From positions 1-5,889 of the forward strand of contig CALAVF010000156.1 of NCBI GenBank assembly GCA_937892315.1: DNA of 5,889 nucleotides. The letters are read 5' to 3'. Made by a program: the position numbers and the translations under genes. Source of the stretch: an uncultured Prevotellaceae bacterium (GTDB lineage: Bacteria > Bacteroidota > Bacteroidia > Bacteroidales > Bacteroidaceae). Position 1 is the first letter of the stretch, and each line of letters opens with the position of its first letter. Shown here one piece after another: positions 1-5,889 of the stretch. The notes below the pieces were generated by a model. It saw only the letters and a program-made list of their open reading frames with translations. It did no database searches and was not told the DNA's origin.

Positions 1-2
1 TC

Positions 3-293
3 GATGCTCTGCTTACCGAGAACCTTGAACACATGAAGGAGCAGTTCGGGAAACTAAAGAAAGGACTCATCAAGTGCAGGGACTACATATTCAACTTCCT
101 GGAGAACCCTGCGATACCTCCCGATAACAATGCAAGTGAGAGAGGCATCAGGAAGGTCAAGATCAAGATGAAGAACTCCGGCACCTTCCGATCCGATGCA
201 GGGGCAGATGCTTTCCTCGACCTACTTTCCATTGTGGAAACAACCAAGAAGCACAACAACTCACCATATGCTGCTATCCGAGCTCTGTTCTAA
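3..293 (+). CDS. IS66-family transposase, C-terminal fragment (5' end outside window)
   Basis: The reading frame is open from the left edge, so the 96 visible residues are the tail of a longer protein, not a small gene starting at the internal ATG at 33. The visible part contains DNNASERGIRKVKIK (codons about 123-167), followed by a G-FRS--GAD-F motif. This matches the end of the IS66 transposase catalytic domain, where the Glu of the NN-x-x-E-R motif (codon 138-140) is the third acidic residue of the DDE triad in this family. The protein would cut and join the ends of its own element in the cytoplasm. The stop is TAA at 291-293, only 39 bp before the probable IS end. Whether the transposase is intact cannot be judged because most of it is outside the window. 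The family call comes from motif recognition and is fairly secure; the subgroup is unknown. Confidence 0.85.
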   Translation, partial: DALLTENLEHMKEQFGKLKKGLIKCRDYIFNFLENPAIPPDNNASERGIRKVKIKMKNSGTFRSDAGADAFLDLLSIVETTKKHNNSPYAAIRALF

Positions 294-312
294 GAACGGA
301 TAACGGCTATAT

Positions 313-332
313 GGTAATCGCTGAATAGTTAC
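313..332 (-). repeat. Candidate IS right terminal inverted repeat
   Basis: Read on the minus strand from 332 inward the sequence is GTAACTATTCAGCGATTACC, beginning with the GTAA expected at IS66-family ends. It is placed between the transposase stop and the first hairpin of the flanking DNA. The length of the repeat cannot be defined without the left end of the element, so 20 bp is only a nominal extent. Confidence 0.4.
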
Positions 333-340
333 AAGTAAAA

Positions 341-376
341 GCCCCTCGTACTGCCATCACTGGTGGTACGAGGGGT
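341..376 (-). terminator. Strong hairpin next to the IS end, probable minus-strand terminator
   Basis: Bases 342-356 pair with 361-375: ten Watson-Crick pairs (CCCCTCGTAC with GTACGAGGGG), two G-T pairs, three further pairs, and a four-base loop TCAC. An outer G-T pair may add one more. On the minus strand the stem is followed by CTTTTACTT, a short T-rich run, so it could stop transcripts of the receptor operon that pass the nearer hairpin at 400-437. On the plus strand no T-run follows. The base pairing is certain; the terminator role is inferred. Confidence 0.55.
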
Positions 377-399
377 GTGCGCACTTATGTAATCAAATC

Positions 400-439
400 A
401 AAATCCTAAATCCCTGTTGTTGAGAGGGACGGATTTTTT
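400..439. terminator. Probable bidirectional terminator downstream of the receptor operon
   Basis: AAAATCC (400-406) pairs with GGATTTT (431-437), and inside it TCCCT (411-415) pairs with AGGGA (425-429) around a nine-base loop; a small 4 x 1 internal loop separates the two stems. On the plus strand the T-run continues to 439. On the minus strand the stem ends in GGATTTTGATTTGATT. It lies 10 bp past the receptor stop codon, the expected place for an intrinsic terminator. It would also shield the receptor operon from transcription leaving the IS. Confidence 0.55.
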
Positions 440-449
440 GGAAAAACGA

Positions 450-2996
450 TTATAGTCGTTCTTTTTCGTTGTTGCCGGCACCTGTCCCCCGATACTTCGA
501 GCGTGTGGTGTTGAGACGGTAGCGGAGTGAGAAGGTAACGTTACGCGAGTCGTCATCATCCACCTTCCTGAAATAGAAGCGGTTGCTGTAGAGGGTTACA
601 TGGCTGTTGTTTTTGAACACATCGTTGGCTTCAAGCCGCACGCTCAGTTTGCCACCCCAAAAGTCTTTGCCGACACTAAGGTTAAGCACTGCCGTCACAC
701 GGTCTTTATGGATGTTCTGTTGGTTTCCTTTGCTTTGTAGGTCGAAGTCGGCTCGCAAGAGCCAAGCATGAGAGAGGTTGACCAAATTGTTGAGTTTCAT
801 CTGCAAAAAGGGATTGCCGAATCGCTTGGCTTTGCCTTGGAAATCGGCTTCAAACCACTGCTTGTGGAATGCGATTCCCCATTGCGGTGTCCAAACGCCA
901 AATGTCTTCTGCACATTGAGCGATACGGAGAGCCAGTCGCTGTGATTGTAGTTCTCGTGGGTGACAAGGTTGATTTTGCTGTCTCCCTCGTAACTTTTGG
1001 CTGTGTAGAGGATAGGGTTGAGCGTGTGACCGAAGAAGACGTTAAGATAGAGCCACTTGTAGATGCCCATCACGTTTACGTTATGGTTCTTCACCGATTG
1101 CAGATAAGGATTTCCCATCTGATAGTTCAAGCGGTTCTCATAAAGGACATCATTGCTCAGCAGCCAATAACTGGGTCGGATGCTGCGATAGGCGTAACTG
1201 AACGAAAGTTGCAGTTTTTTTAGTGTCGCCGATGCTGAGAACGAGGGAAAGATGTTGTCATAAGTTCGGCTCTGCTCGTCTCGGCGGATGCCACCCGAAA
1301 AGTATTCCGACACGACGTGCTCATACCTCAATCCTGCCGTGAGATGGAATTTGCCAAAAGGCTGACTCACCTGCACGAAGGGGGCAAAGCCGTGTTCACG
1401 CTGCTCGGTGTTGCTGTTGGCAATGTAGCCCTCCTCGTTCTCAAACTCGCTTCTCCAATGCGTGTTGGTATATTCTTCACCCACTTCCACCTCACCTTTG
1501 CCCAGCGGATGAGACAGAATCAGTTTTTCTGCCACCATCTGACTACGGTTCAAATTACGCGTGTGAACATTGCGGTCGGTATATTTGTCGCTCAGTTCGT
1601 CTTGGATGTTTCGGGCTGTATGTTTCCGAGAGGTATAGTCGGCGTTGAAGTCAATGCTCCATTTTCCCACTTCCCCTGTGTAGTAGATGTTCGCCTGGTG
1701 TTTGGGTGTGGTCGTGGCTGTGTGGGTTCCATCATTCTGCAGACGGTCATAGATTTGCCCGTCGGCCATCAAGATGTCATCGGTCGTGTTGCGAGTTTTC
1801 ACACGGTCGTAGGTGTTCTGATAGAATCCACCAAAAGAATGACGGTCGTTTGCCTGATAGTTGAAACCGATGCGTCCTTCCCCAAAAGGGTTTAGGGTAC
1901 GGTTTGTGGTACGATTGTTGATTGTCCATAGTGTGTCGGCAGCCACGATTTGTCCGAAAAGTCCTTTCTCTCGTCTGTCGTTGTAAGCCCCGAAAAGGTT
2001 GGCAAACAGTTCCAATCCGCCTGTGCGGTAGGTCATGTTCAGCCGTTCGTTGTTCACGAATCCGTGGTCTTTTCTCGACCACGACATGGCTTCCACACCC
2101 AATCCTTCGCCCACCATCCGTCGGGTGTGAATGATGATGACCGCTTGTGTGGTGGCGTCGTAGCGGGCACCCGGGTTCATCACCACCTCCACGCTCTTGA
2201 TGTTGTCCGACTGGATGTTTCGCAATTCCGACCAATCTTGCAGTTTCCGACCGTTCACGTAGATGACAGGTTTGCCTTTCCCAAAAATCTCAAATGAATC
2301 TCGGTTTTTGATGACCATCGGCACACGGGTCAGCACCTCTTCTGCGGTTCCGATGCCTGCCAACAGGGTGCCTTCCACGTTCAGCATCAGCGATGCCCCT
2401 CGCATTTCCATGCTTGGCATTTCACCTCGCACTTCCACGCCGTTCAGCATCTGCACCTCTGGGTGCATTCGGATGGTGCCCATGTTGGTTGTCTCGCAGG
2501 TTCGGAACAGCGTTTTGTACCCCACGTAACTGATTCTTATCAGGACGTTCGTGTCTTCAATCGGAATGACAAACAAGCCGCTTTCGTTGCTTACGCCGCC
2601 TGACAGGATGGTCGAGTCGCTGGGGGCAAGCAGGGCGATGTTGGCAAACACCACGGGCAGATTGTGCTCGTCCACCAATCGCCCCGTCAGTCGTTGAGCC
2701 GTCTTGTGGGTACACTCCACATACACCTCTTTCCCGTTCATCGTCATGCGGATAGGGTAGAACCCGATGAGTTGTTGAATCGCCTCAGGGATGGATTTGT
2801 TCTTCACGTCGGTGGTCACACTGAAATCCTCCAACTCGTTGCAAATGAAGATGATGTCGTATTGCTTTGTCTGCGTCTGGAGATACTTCAGGGCTTCCGA
2901 CATGGGCACCTCGCGAAACGTGTGGGTGATACGCTGTGCCTTCGCCGTCGGGCAGAGGAGGCACAGGATGAGACTTAGGAATAAGATGCGTTTCAT
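450..2996 (-). CDS. STN-containing TonB-dependent-receptor-like outer membrane beta-barrel protein
   Basis: An 848-residue outer-membrane protein. A signal peptide (residues 1-20, ending TAKA before Q21) is followed by an STN (secretin/TonB short N-terminal) domain at about 28-95. Next come a carboxypeptidase-regulatory-like beta-sandwich at about 102-185 (LTGRLVDE..., YVGYKTL) and a plug-like region at about 195-295 (VLTRVPMV, PVIYVNGR, IKSVEVVMNPGARYD). The rest, to 848, is a barrel. The C-terminus has the NTTRSKY-GTGAG-NEK signature common in Bacteroidetes outer-membrane beta-barrel family proteins (PF14905 type). STN-bearing receptors pass a ligand signal to a periplasmic anti-sigma domain, and the two genes just upstream encode an anti-sigma-like protein and an ECF sigma factor. 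The start is taken as the ATG at 2996-2994, which overlaps the upstream TGA by one base (TGATG) and suggests translational coupling; a GTG one codon earlier is also possible. No TonB box was recognised. The substrate is unknown, and a sensor-only role cannot be excluded. Confidence 0.9.
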   Translation of the reverse strand: MKRILFLSLILCLLCPTAKAQRITHTFREVPMSEALKYLQTQTKQYDIIFICNELEDFSVTTDVKNKSIPEAIQQLIGFYPIRMTMNGKEVYVECTHKTAQRLTGRLVDEHNLPVVFANIALLAPSDSTILSGGVSNESGLFVIPIEDTNVLIRISYVGYKTLFRTCETTNMGTIRMHPEVQMLNGVEVRGEMPSMEMRGASLMLNVEGTLLAGIGTAEEVLTRVPMVIKNRDSFEIFGKGKPVIYVNGRKLQDWSELRNIQSDNIKSVEVVMNPGARYDATTQAVIIIHTRRMVGEGLGVEAMSWSRKDHGFVNNERLNMTYRTGGLELFANLFGAYNDRREKGLFGQIVAADTLWTINNRTTNRTLNPFGEGRIGFNYQANDRHSFGGFYQNTYDRVKTRNTTDDILMADGQIYDRLQNDGTHTATTTPKHQANIYYTGEVGKWSIDFNADYTSRKHTARNIQDELSDKYTDRNVHTRNLNRSQMVAEKLILSHPLGKGEVEVGEEYTNTHWRSEFENEEGYIANSNTEQREHGFAPFVQVSQPFGKFHLTAGLRYEHVVSEYFSGGIRRDEQSRTYDNIFPSFSASATLKKLQLSFSYAYRSIRPSYWLLSNDVLYENRLNYQMGNPYLQSVKNHNVNVMGIYKWLYLNVFFGHTLNPILYTAKSYEGDSKINLVTHENYNHSDWLSVSLNVQKTFGVWTPQWGIAFHKQWFEADFQGKAKRFGNPFLQMKLNNLVNLSHAWLLRADFDLQSKGNQQNIHKDRVTAVLNLSVGKDFWGGKLSVRLEANDVFKNNSHVTLYSNRFYFRKVDDDDSRNVTFSLRYRLNTTRSKYRGTGAGNNEKERL

Positions 2997-3646
2997 CACT
3001 TCGAGGTTTGTTGTTTGACCATCAGCGTGTTATCTTCCAGATGCAGGTGGAAGGTCTCAAAGTGGTTGAGCATGTCGATGACTTCTGTGAGGGAATAAGT
3101 GGGTCGCCACTGGTAGAAGAGGCGGATGTGGCGAACGGAGTCGTTGGCATAGGACACCTCGACATGGTAGTGGCTGGCGAGGTTGGCAAAGATAACCTCC
3201 AGCGGCACATTGTCGTAGAGAACGGGTTGAGCCGCTGTGCTGTCAGCCGTTTGTTCGTCGGGACGGGGCGTTACATTCTTCTCATTCCCAGCCACTTCTT
3301 CTGTCAGCAAGTTCTTCGAGTGGGACGAATGAACATTTTTGGCAAGATGAACCGTTGCAAAGGCAATGCTTGAAACCACCATGATGCCGATAAAGATGGC
3401 GGCGACTTTGTGCCATGCCAGATGCACCGTTCTTTGGCTGAAGTGCTTGCTTTCAAAGTGTTGCCATTCGAGGTCAATATCCTTGTCGGTGGGGCGACTC
3501 TGTTGTACGGAGACGGCACTTTGAGTCTTTGCCATGAGCGTGTAGAGTGCTCGGCATTCCTCATCGGCGAGTATGTCCCGCCACTGCTCGTCGGTGTATT
3601 GCTGTGGTTGCTCCAGCATGTGGAGGAGAAGGTCTGTCTTTTCCAT
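2996..3646 (-). CDS. DUF4974-domain single-pass membrane protein, probable anti-sigma factor (FecR-like)
   Basis: 216 residues from the ATG at 3646-3644, five bases after the sigma-factor stop. The frame stays open 50 codons further upstream, but that stretch lies inside the sigma gene in another frame and its sequence is low-quality (Arg/Pro/Ser-rich), so the longer form was rejected. Visible parts: a cytoplasmic N-terminal region (1-78) with a DEECRALYTLM-like helix and DIDLEWQHF; one membrane helix at about 79-98 (VAAIFIGIMVVSSIAFATV); a polar linker (about 100-142); and a DUF4974 domain at about 143-210 (YDNVPLEVIFANLASHYHVEV...). DUF4974 is the C-terminal domain of Bacteroidetes FecR-type regulators and is thought to contact the receptor's STN domain. 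There is no room for the usual FecR domain between the membrane helix and DUF4974, so this is a compact form. Inferred role: it binds the ECF sigma factor until the receptor signals. Direct sigma binding is not shown by sequence. Confidence 0.82.
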   Translation of the reverse strand: MEKTDLLLHMLEQPQQYTDEQWRDILADEECRALYTLMAKTQSAVSVQQSRPTDKDIDLEWQHFESKHFSQRTVHLAWHKVAAIFIGIMVVSSIAFATVHLAKNVHSSHSKNLLTEEVAGNEKNVTPRPDEQTADSTAAQPVLYDNVPLEVIFANLASHYHVEVSYANDSVRHIRLFYQWRPTYSLTEVIDMLNHFETFHLHLEDNTLMVKQQTSK

Positions 3647-3651
3647 AAGGG

Positions 3652-4143
3652 CTACTGTTTTTTGAGGTGTGCATGAAGTTGTTGGAGTGCGTTGCGAAGA
3701 TGCTTGTAAACGGTGGTTTCGCTGACTTGGAACTGCTGGGCGATTTCTCTGAATTTCATGCCGTCGCGAAAGTGCAGCAGGATGACCTCTCGGCACACGG
3801 AAGGTTGCAGGAGGTCAATGCCTTGCCACAGTTTCAGGACGTCTTCTTCGAGCAGGGCGGAGGTGGCTGCATCAGTTTCCATGTCCAGCAGATAGAGGCG
3901 TTGCACCTGCTCGTGCAGTTGTCGGTCACGCAGAGCGTTGAGGCATCTGTTTCGCACGCTGGTGAGCAGAAAGGCTTCGACGGTGTCGGGACGGAGATGG
4001 GTGCTGCTGTCGAGCAGATGGGCAAAGACATCGTGCACCATGTCTTTGCTATCTGCTTCGTCATGCAGGAGCATCATCGCCATGTGGAACATGGCTCGGT
4101 AGTGTTGCCTGAACAGCGTTTCGAGTTCTTTTCTGTTTGCCAT
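3652..4143 (-). CDS. ECF-type RNA polymerase sigma factor
   Basis: 163 residues, the usual length for an ECF sigma factor with only regions 2 and 4. Region 2 spans about 5-72, with LFRQHYRAMFHMAMMLLHDEADSKDMVHDVF and the later FLLTSVRNRCLNALR helix. Region 4 spans about 107-158, with LLQPSVCREVILLHFRDGMKFREIAQQFQVSETTVYKHLRNAL, a clear helix-turn-helix for the -35 element. It would direct RNA polymerase to promoters controlled by the surface-signalling system, probably including its own. The ATG at 4143-4141 is preferred over an in-frame GTG five codons upstream; the region before it is A-rich (TATAAAAAGTGT) without a Shine-Dalgarno sequence, as is usual in Bacteroidetes. The stop TAG at 3654-3652 is five bases from the next gene's ATG, so co-transcription is very likely. 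Regulated genes beyond the operon are unknown. Confidence 0.93.
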   Translation of the reverse strand: MANRKELETLFRQHYRAMFHMAMMLLHDEADSKDMVHDVFAHLLDSSTHLRPDTVEAFLLTSVRNRCLNALRDRQLHEQVQRLYLLDMETDAATSALLEEDVLKLWQGIDLLQPSVCREVILLHFRDGMKFREIAQQFQVSETTVYKHLRNALQQLHAHLKKQ

Positions 4144-4202
4144 ACACTTTTTATACACACGAAAAGCGATTTACTAAACCCTTGGGACGATATTTTTGTG
4201 AC

Positions 4203-4231
4203 GAAAGATACAAAAAGAGGGATGCATCAAA
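4203..4231 (-). promoter_or_regulatory. Candidate Bacteroidetes-type promoter for the sigma operon
   Basis: On the minus strand TATCTTTC (4210-4203) matches the Bacteroides -7 consensus TAnnTTTG at all but the last base. TTTG (4231-4228) lies 17 bp upstream, slightly closer than the usual 19-21 bp. If used, it would give a leader of roughly 50 nt before the sigma ATG at 4143. The -33 part lies inside the palindrome arm, so palindrome and promoter overlap. This is a visual match only; a self-recognised ECF promoter elsewhere in 4144-4219 is equally possible. Confidence 0.3.
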
Positions 4232-4354
4232 ACGGTTCCCTCGGCACCTCAAAAGTGGTCTGAGTCAGACCGCTGAAGTGGTGGGACTCAGACCGCCGAG
4301 GCGGGGTGACTCAGACCACTTTTGAGGTGTCGAGGGAGTCTTTCTGACGCATCC
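4211..4354 (-). terminator. 135-bp imperfect palindrome with T-run, possible terminator or mobile repeat
   Basis: Bases 4220-4267 and 4307-4354 are inverted copies of each other, matching at 42 of 48 positions, with an unbroken run of 23 matches at the inner end (CACCTCAAAAGTGG... to ...GAGTCA). The 39-bp centre holds further repeats. On the minus strand the palindrome is followed directly by CTCTTTTTG (4219-4211), so the transcript of the permease and DUF3256 genes could end here, 23 bp after the DUF3256 stop codon. It fills more than half of the 234-bp gap between 4144 and 4377, the larger of the two intergenic regions. It could instead be a non-coding dispersed element such as a MITE; no target duplication is obvious at its edges. 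Confidence 0.55.
4262..4330 (+). repeat. Three 23-bp tandem repeats inside the palindrome
   Basis: GAGTCAGACC at 4262, GACTCAGACC at 4285 and GACTCAGACC at 4308 start three consecutive 23-bp units with no spacer. An inverted copy, GGTCTGAGTC, overlaps the first unit at 4257-4266, so GGTCTGAGTCAGACC (4257-4271) is itself palindromic. Units one and two each contain a small stem with a four-base loop (ACCGC-TGAA-GTGGT and CCGC-CGAG-GCGG), and the base changes between them keep the pairing. The third unit diverges after the decamer. Confidence 0.75.
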
Positions 4355-4377
4355 TCGCTTCGGGGATGTCAGTTTGC

Positions 4378-4974
4378 CTAATGAGTGATGAATTGGTTTT
4401 GAGTTGCATCCCACAGCAGCGTCTGACTGCTGGTGCGTGTCTCGGCTGGAATGCCGCTGTCATCAATCTGGATGGCGAGCGGATTGGTAGTAAGAATGGT
4501 GAGACGGTCGGATGCCGGGTCGATGCTGATGCGTCGAAACTCCGCGGAGGTGGGGGCACTAATGTAGCGAGTGGCGTCGAGTGGCGTCCATTCGGTGGTG
4601 TAGAAACTGATGGACGAGTCGGCAATGCTGTCGCAATGTACCGTGCTGATGACCAGGATGATGTGACTGCCGTCGTTCTGAGTGAGGAGTTTCAACTCTT
4701 TTTCCGAACTGTTGGACACGACGAGGTGGGCATAGTTGTCGGTGAGTGCCTTCATGGTGGACACATAGCGGAACTGGTTGCGTGTCTGCATCGTCTTGTT
4801 GTTTTTCTGATTGTCAACCAGTTCCAGACGACTATATTCGGACAGGGCAGGGCACACCTCTTGGGGCATCTTCAGGAAAAGGTCTTTGAGCGACTGTGCC
4901 CGAAGAACGCCTCCCAACCCCCAAAGGGGAAGGGCGAATGTGATGATTAGGAGGATGATTCTCTGTTTATGCAT
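4378..4974 (-). CDS. DUF3256 family exported protein
   Basis: 198 residues from the ATG at 4974-4972. A TTG five codons earlier is in frame, but the ATG gives a clean signal peptide: MHKQR, a hydrophobic stretch at 6-25, and probable cleavage after about residue 26-27 (VLRA-Q). The mature protein starts QSLKDLFLKMPQEVCPALSEYSRLELVD, which resembles the start of Bacteroidetes DUF3256 proteins; TDNYAHLVVSNSSEKELKLL (79-98) also fits that family. It has no membrane helix after the signal and no lipobox Cys, so a soluble periplasmic location is likely. Its function is unknown. It begins 15 bases after the permease stop, so the two are probably co-transcribed. Length agrees with the family and no damage is seen. 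Confidence 0.75.
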   Translation of the reverse strand: MHKQRIILLIITFALPLWGLGGVLRAQSLKDLFLKMPQEVCPALSEYSRLELVDNQKNNKTMQTRNQFRYVSTMKALTDNYAHLVVSNSSEKELKLLTQNDGSHIILVISTVHCDSIADSSISFYTTEWTPLDATRYISAPTSAEFRRISIDPASDRLTILTTNPLAIQIDDSGIPAETRTSSQTLLWDATQNQFITH

Positions 4975-4989
4975 ATAATCAATGAGCAA

Positions 4990-5889
4990 TTATTCGTGAC
5001 GTATGGCTTCTATGGGGTCCATATTGGCGGCTTTGCGTGCGGGAATGTAGCCAAAGACAACGCCAATGAAGGTACATACAGCGAAGGAAACGTAGATGGA
5101 CCACGCAGGAATGCTGGATGGCATGCTCATGAGCGGGATGACGAATTGACCCACTATGCAGCCTAATATCACACCGATGAGTCCGCCGGTGAAGGAGATG
5201 AGCACCGACTCGATGAGGAACTGCAAGGAGATGACCATGCCGGTGGCTCCCACAGCCATGCGAAGACCGATTTCCTTGGTGCGTTCGGTGACGGAGACGA
5301 GCATGATGTTCATGATGCCGATACCTGCCACGAGCAGCGAGAAGGCGGCGGCAACGACGAGGATGATGGTGACGGTGTCCATGGTGGAGGACATGGTTTC
5401 CATCATCTCTGCCTGCGAACGGATGGTGAAGTCATCATCAGCCCCTTCTTTCAGTTTGTGATTCTCACGGAGTATTTGGGTCAGTTCTTCGATGGCAGCA
5501 TCGGAGAGTTCTTCGGTGAGTGCGGAGCAGACGATGGAAGAGAAGTAGGTTTGGGCGGCGATACGTTTCATCACACAGGTGTAGGGGGCGATGATGACGT
5601 TATCTTGATCCATTCCCCACGAGTTGTAGCCCTTGCCTTTCAACACGCCGACGATACGCATGGGGATGGACTTGAAGCGGATGTTCTTGCCGATGGCTTC
5701 TTCTTCCTTGCCCTCGCCAAAGAGTTCGTTGATGATGGTCTTGCCGACCACGCACACCTTGGCGGCTTTCTTCACGTCTTCTTCGGTGAAGCATTCGCCT
5801 TCTTCAATCTCCCACAGTTTGATGTCGAGATATTCGGGCGACTCGCCATAGACGGTCGAGGTGGTATTGTTGTTGACATAGATGACTTG
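4990..5889 (-). CDS. MacB/FtsX-type ABC transporter permease, C-terminal 299 residues (5' end outside window)
   Basis: The frame is open to the right edge, so this is the C-terminal part of a larger protein; the in-frame GTG at 5775 is internal. Residues 1 to about 170 are the end of the periplasmic MacB core domain (VYGESPEYLDIKLWEIEEGECFTEEDV, then AAKVCVVGKTIINELFG, IGKNIRF and MRIVGVLKGKG). The FtsX permease domain follows: a membrane helix at about 173-199 (VTIILVVAAAFSLLVAGIGIMNIMLVSV), the cytoplasmic TERTKEIGLRMAVGA loop at about 201-215, helices at about 225-250 and 264-282, and the typical tail IPARKAANMDPIEAIRHE. MacB-type permeases use ATP hydrolysed by a partner or fused ATPase to drive periplasmic work such as efflux through an outer-membrane channel. 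Which ATPase and channel partner it has lies outside the window, and the substrate is unknown. Confidence 0.92.
   Translation of the reverse strand, partial: QVIYVNNNTTSTVYGESPEYLDIKLWEIEEGECFTEEDVKKAAKVCVVGKTIINELFGEGKEEEAIGKNIRFKSIPMRIVGVLKGKGYNSWGMDQDNVIIAPYTCVMKRIAAQTYFSSIVCSALTEELSDAAIEELTQILRENHKLKEGADDDFTIRSQAEMMETMSSTMDTVTIILVVAAAFSLLVAGIGIMNIMLVSVTERTKEIGLRMAVGATGMVISLQFLIESVLISFTGGLIGVILGCIVGQFVIPLMSMPSSIPAWSIYVSFAVCTFIGVVFGYIPARKAANMDPIEAIRHE

Larger units (their letters stand above)
1..332 (+). mobile_element. Right end of an IS66-type insertion sequence
   Basis: The transposase tail is followed by a short non-coding stretch that ends in ...GAATAGTTAC at 332. Read inward, this is GTAACTATTC..., and IS66-family ends typically begin with GTAA. 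That makes 332 the best guess for the last base of the element. The family normally makes 8-bp target duplications, so bases 333-340 (AAGTAAAA) would be the right copy. The left end, the accessory tnpA/tnpB genes often found in this family, and the other duplication all lie outside the window. The boundary is inferred; the presence of the element is well supported by the transposase. Confidence 0.6.

Noticed and set aside
768..1895. Two plus-strand open frames (768-1223 and 1317-1895) of 151 and 192 codons
   Set aside because: They lie wholly antisense to the well-supported receptor gene, show no recognisable domain, and look like shadows of its codon pattern.
3647..3796. 50-residue N-terminal extension of the DUF4974 protein
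   Set aside because: It overlaps the sigma gene in another frame, is compositionally unlike a real domain, and the ATG at 3646 has ideal spacing after the sigma stop codon.
3667..4263. Plus-strand open frame of 198 codons opposite the sigma factor
   Set aside because: Antisense to a clear ECF sigma factor, no recognisable motif, and its end is simply the palindrome arm (GTSKVV-stop).
4137..4325. 62-codon plus-strand frame through the palindrome
   Set aside because: Its second half translates the repeat element, its first half overlaps the start and promoter region of the sigma gene, and no start signal is visible.
4262..4330. CRISPR-like array
   Set aside because: The three 23-bp units are tandem without spacers of regular length and sit inside a larger inverted repeat; no cas gene is present.
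4366..4950. Plus-strand open frame of 194 codons opposite the DUF3256 gene
   Set aside because: The minus-strand frame has a signal peptide and family-like motifs; this one has neither.

Overview
The window looks like a piece of a Bacteroidales chromosome (Prevotella/Bacteroides type). This rests on an ECF sigma factor / DUF4974 / STN-containing outer-membrane receptor operon, a DUF3256 lipid-free exported protein, weak or absent Shine-Dalgarno sequences, and a candidate -7 box of the Bacteroidetes type. Genus cannot be fixed from the sequence alone.

Layout. Bases 1-332 are the right-hand end of an IS66-type insertion sequence: the transposase C-terminus (3-293, + strand) and a probable terminal repeat ending at 332. 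Bases 341-438 hold two hairpins that separate the IS from the genes to its right. Everything from 450 to 5889 is read on the minus strand. In transcription order it is: a MacB/FtsX-type ABC transporter permease (5889-4990, 5' end outside the window), a small exported DUF3256 protein (4974-4378), a 135-bp imperfect palindrome with three 23-bp repeats in the intergenic gap, an ECF sigma factor (4143-3652), a single-pass DUF4974 anti-sigma-like protein (3646-2996), and an 848-residue outer-membrane beta-barrel receptor (2996-450).

How the genes work together. The last three genes are tightly packed (5-nt gap, then a TGATG stop/start overlap) and have the composition of a cell-surface signalling system. 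The barrel protein carries a periplasmic STN domain. The single-pass protein carries a periplasmic DUF4974 domain and a short cytoplasmic N-terminal region that could hold the sigma factor. The sigma factor would then switch on the operon and perhaps other genes. The inducing ligand is not visible. The permease and DUF3256 genes are probably a separate transcription unit: the palindrome followed by a T-rich run on the minus strand could end their transcript just before the candidate sigma promoter.

No clearly new multi-gene system was found. The least explained element is the palindromic repeat at 4220-4354. Several gene starts were moved from in-frame GTG/TTG or upstream ATG codons to better-placed ATG codons, as noted in each entry.
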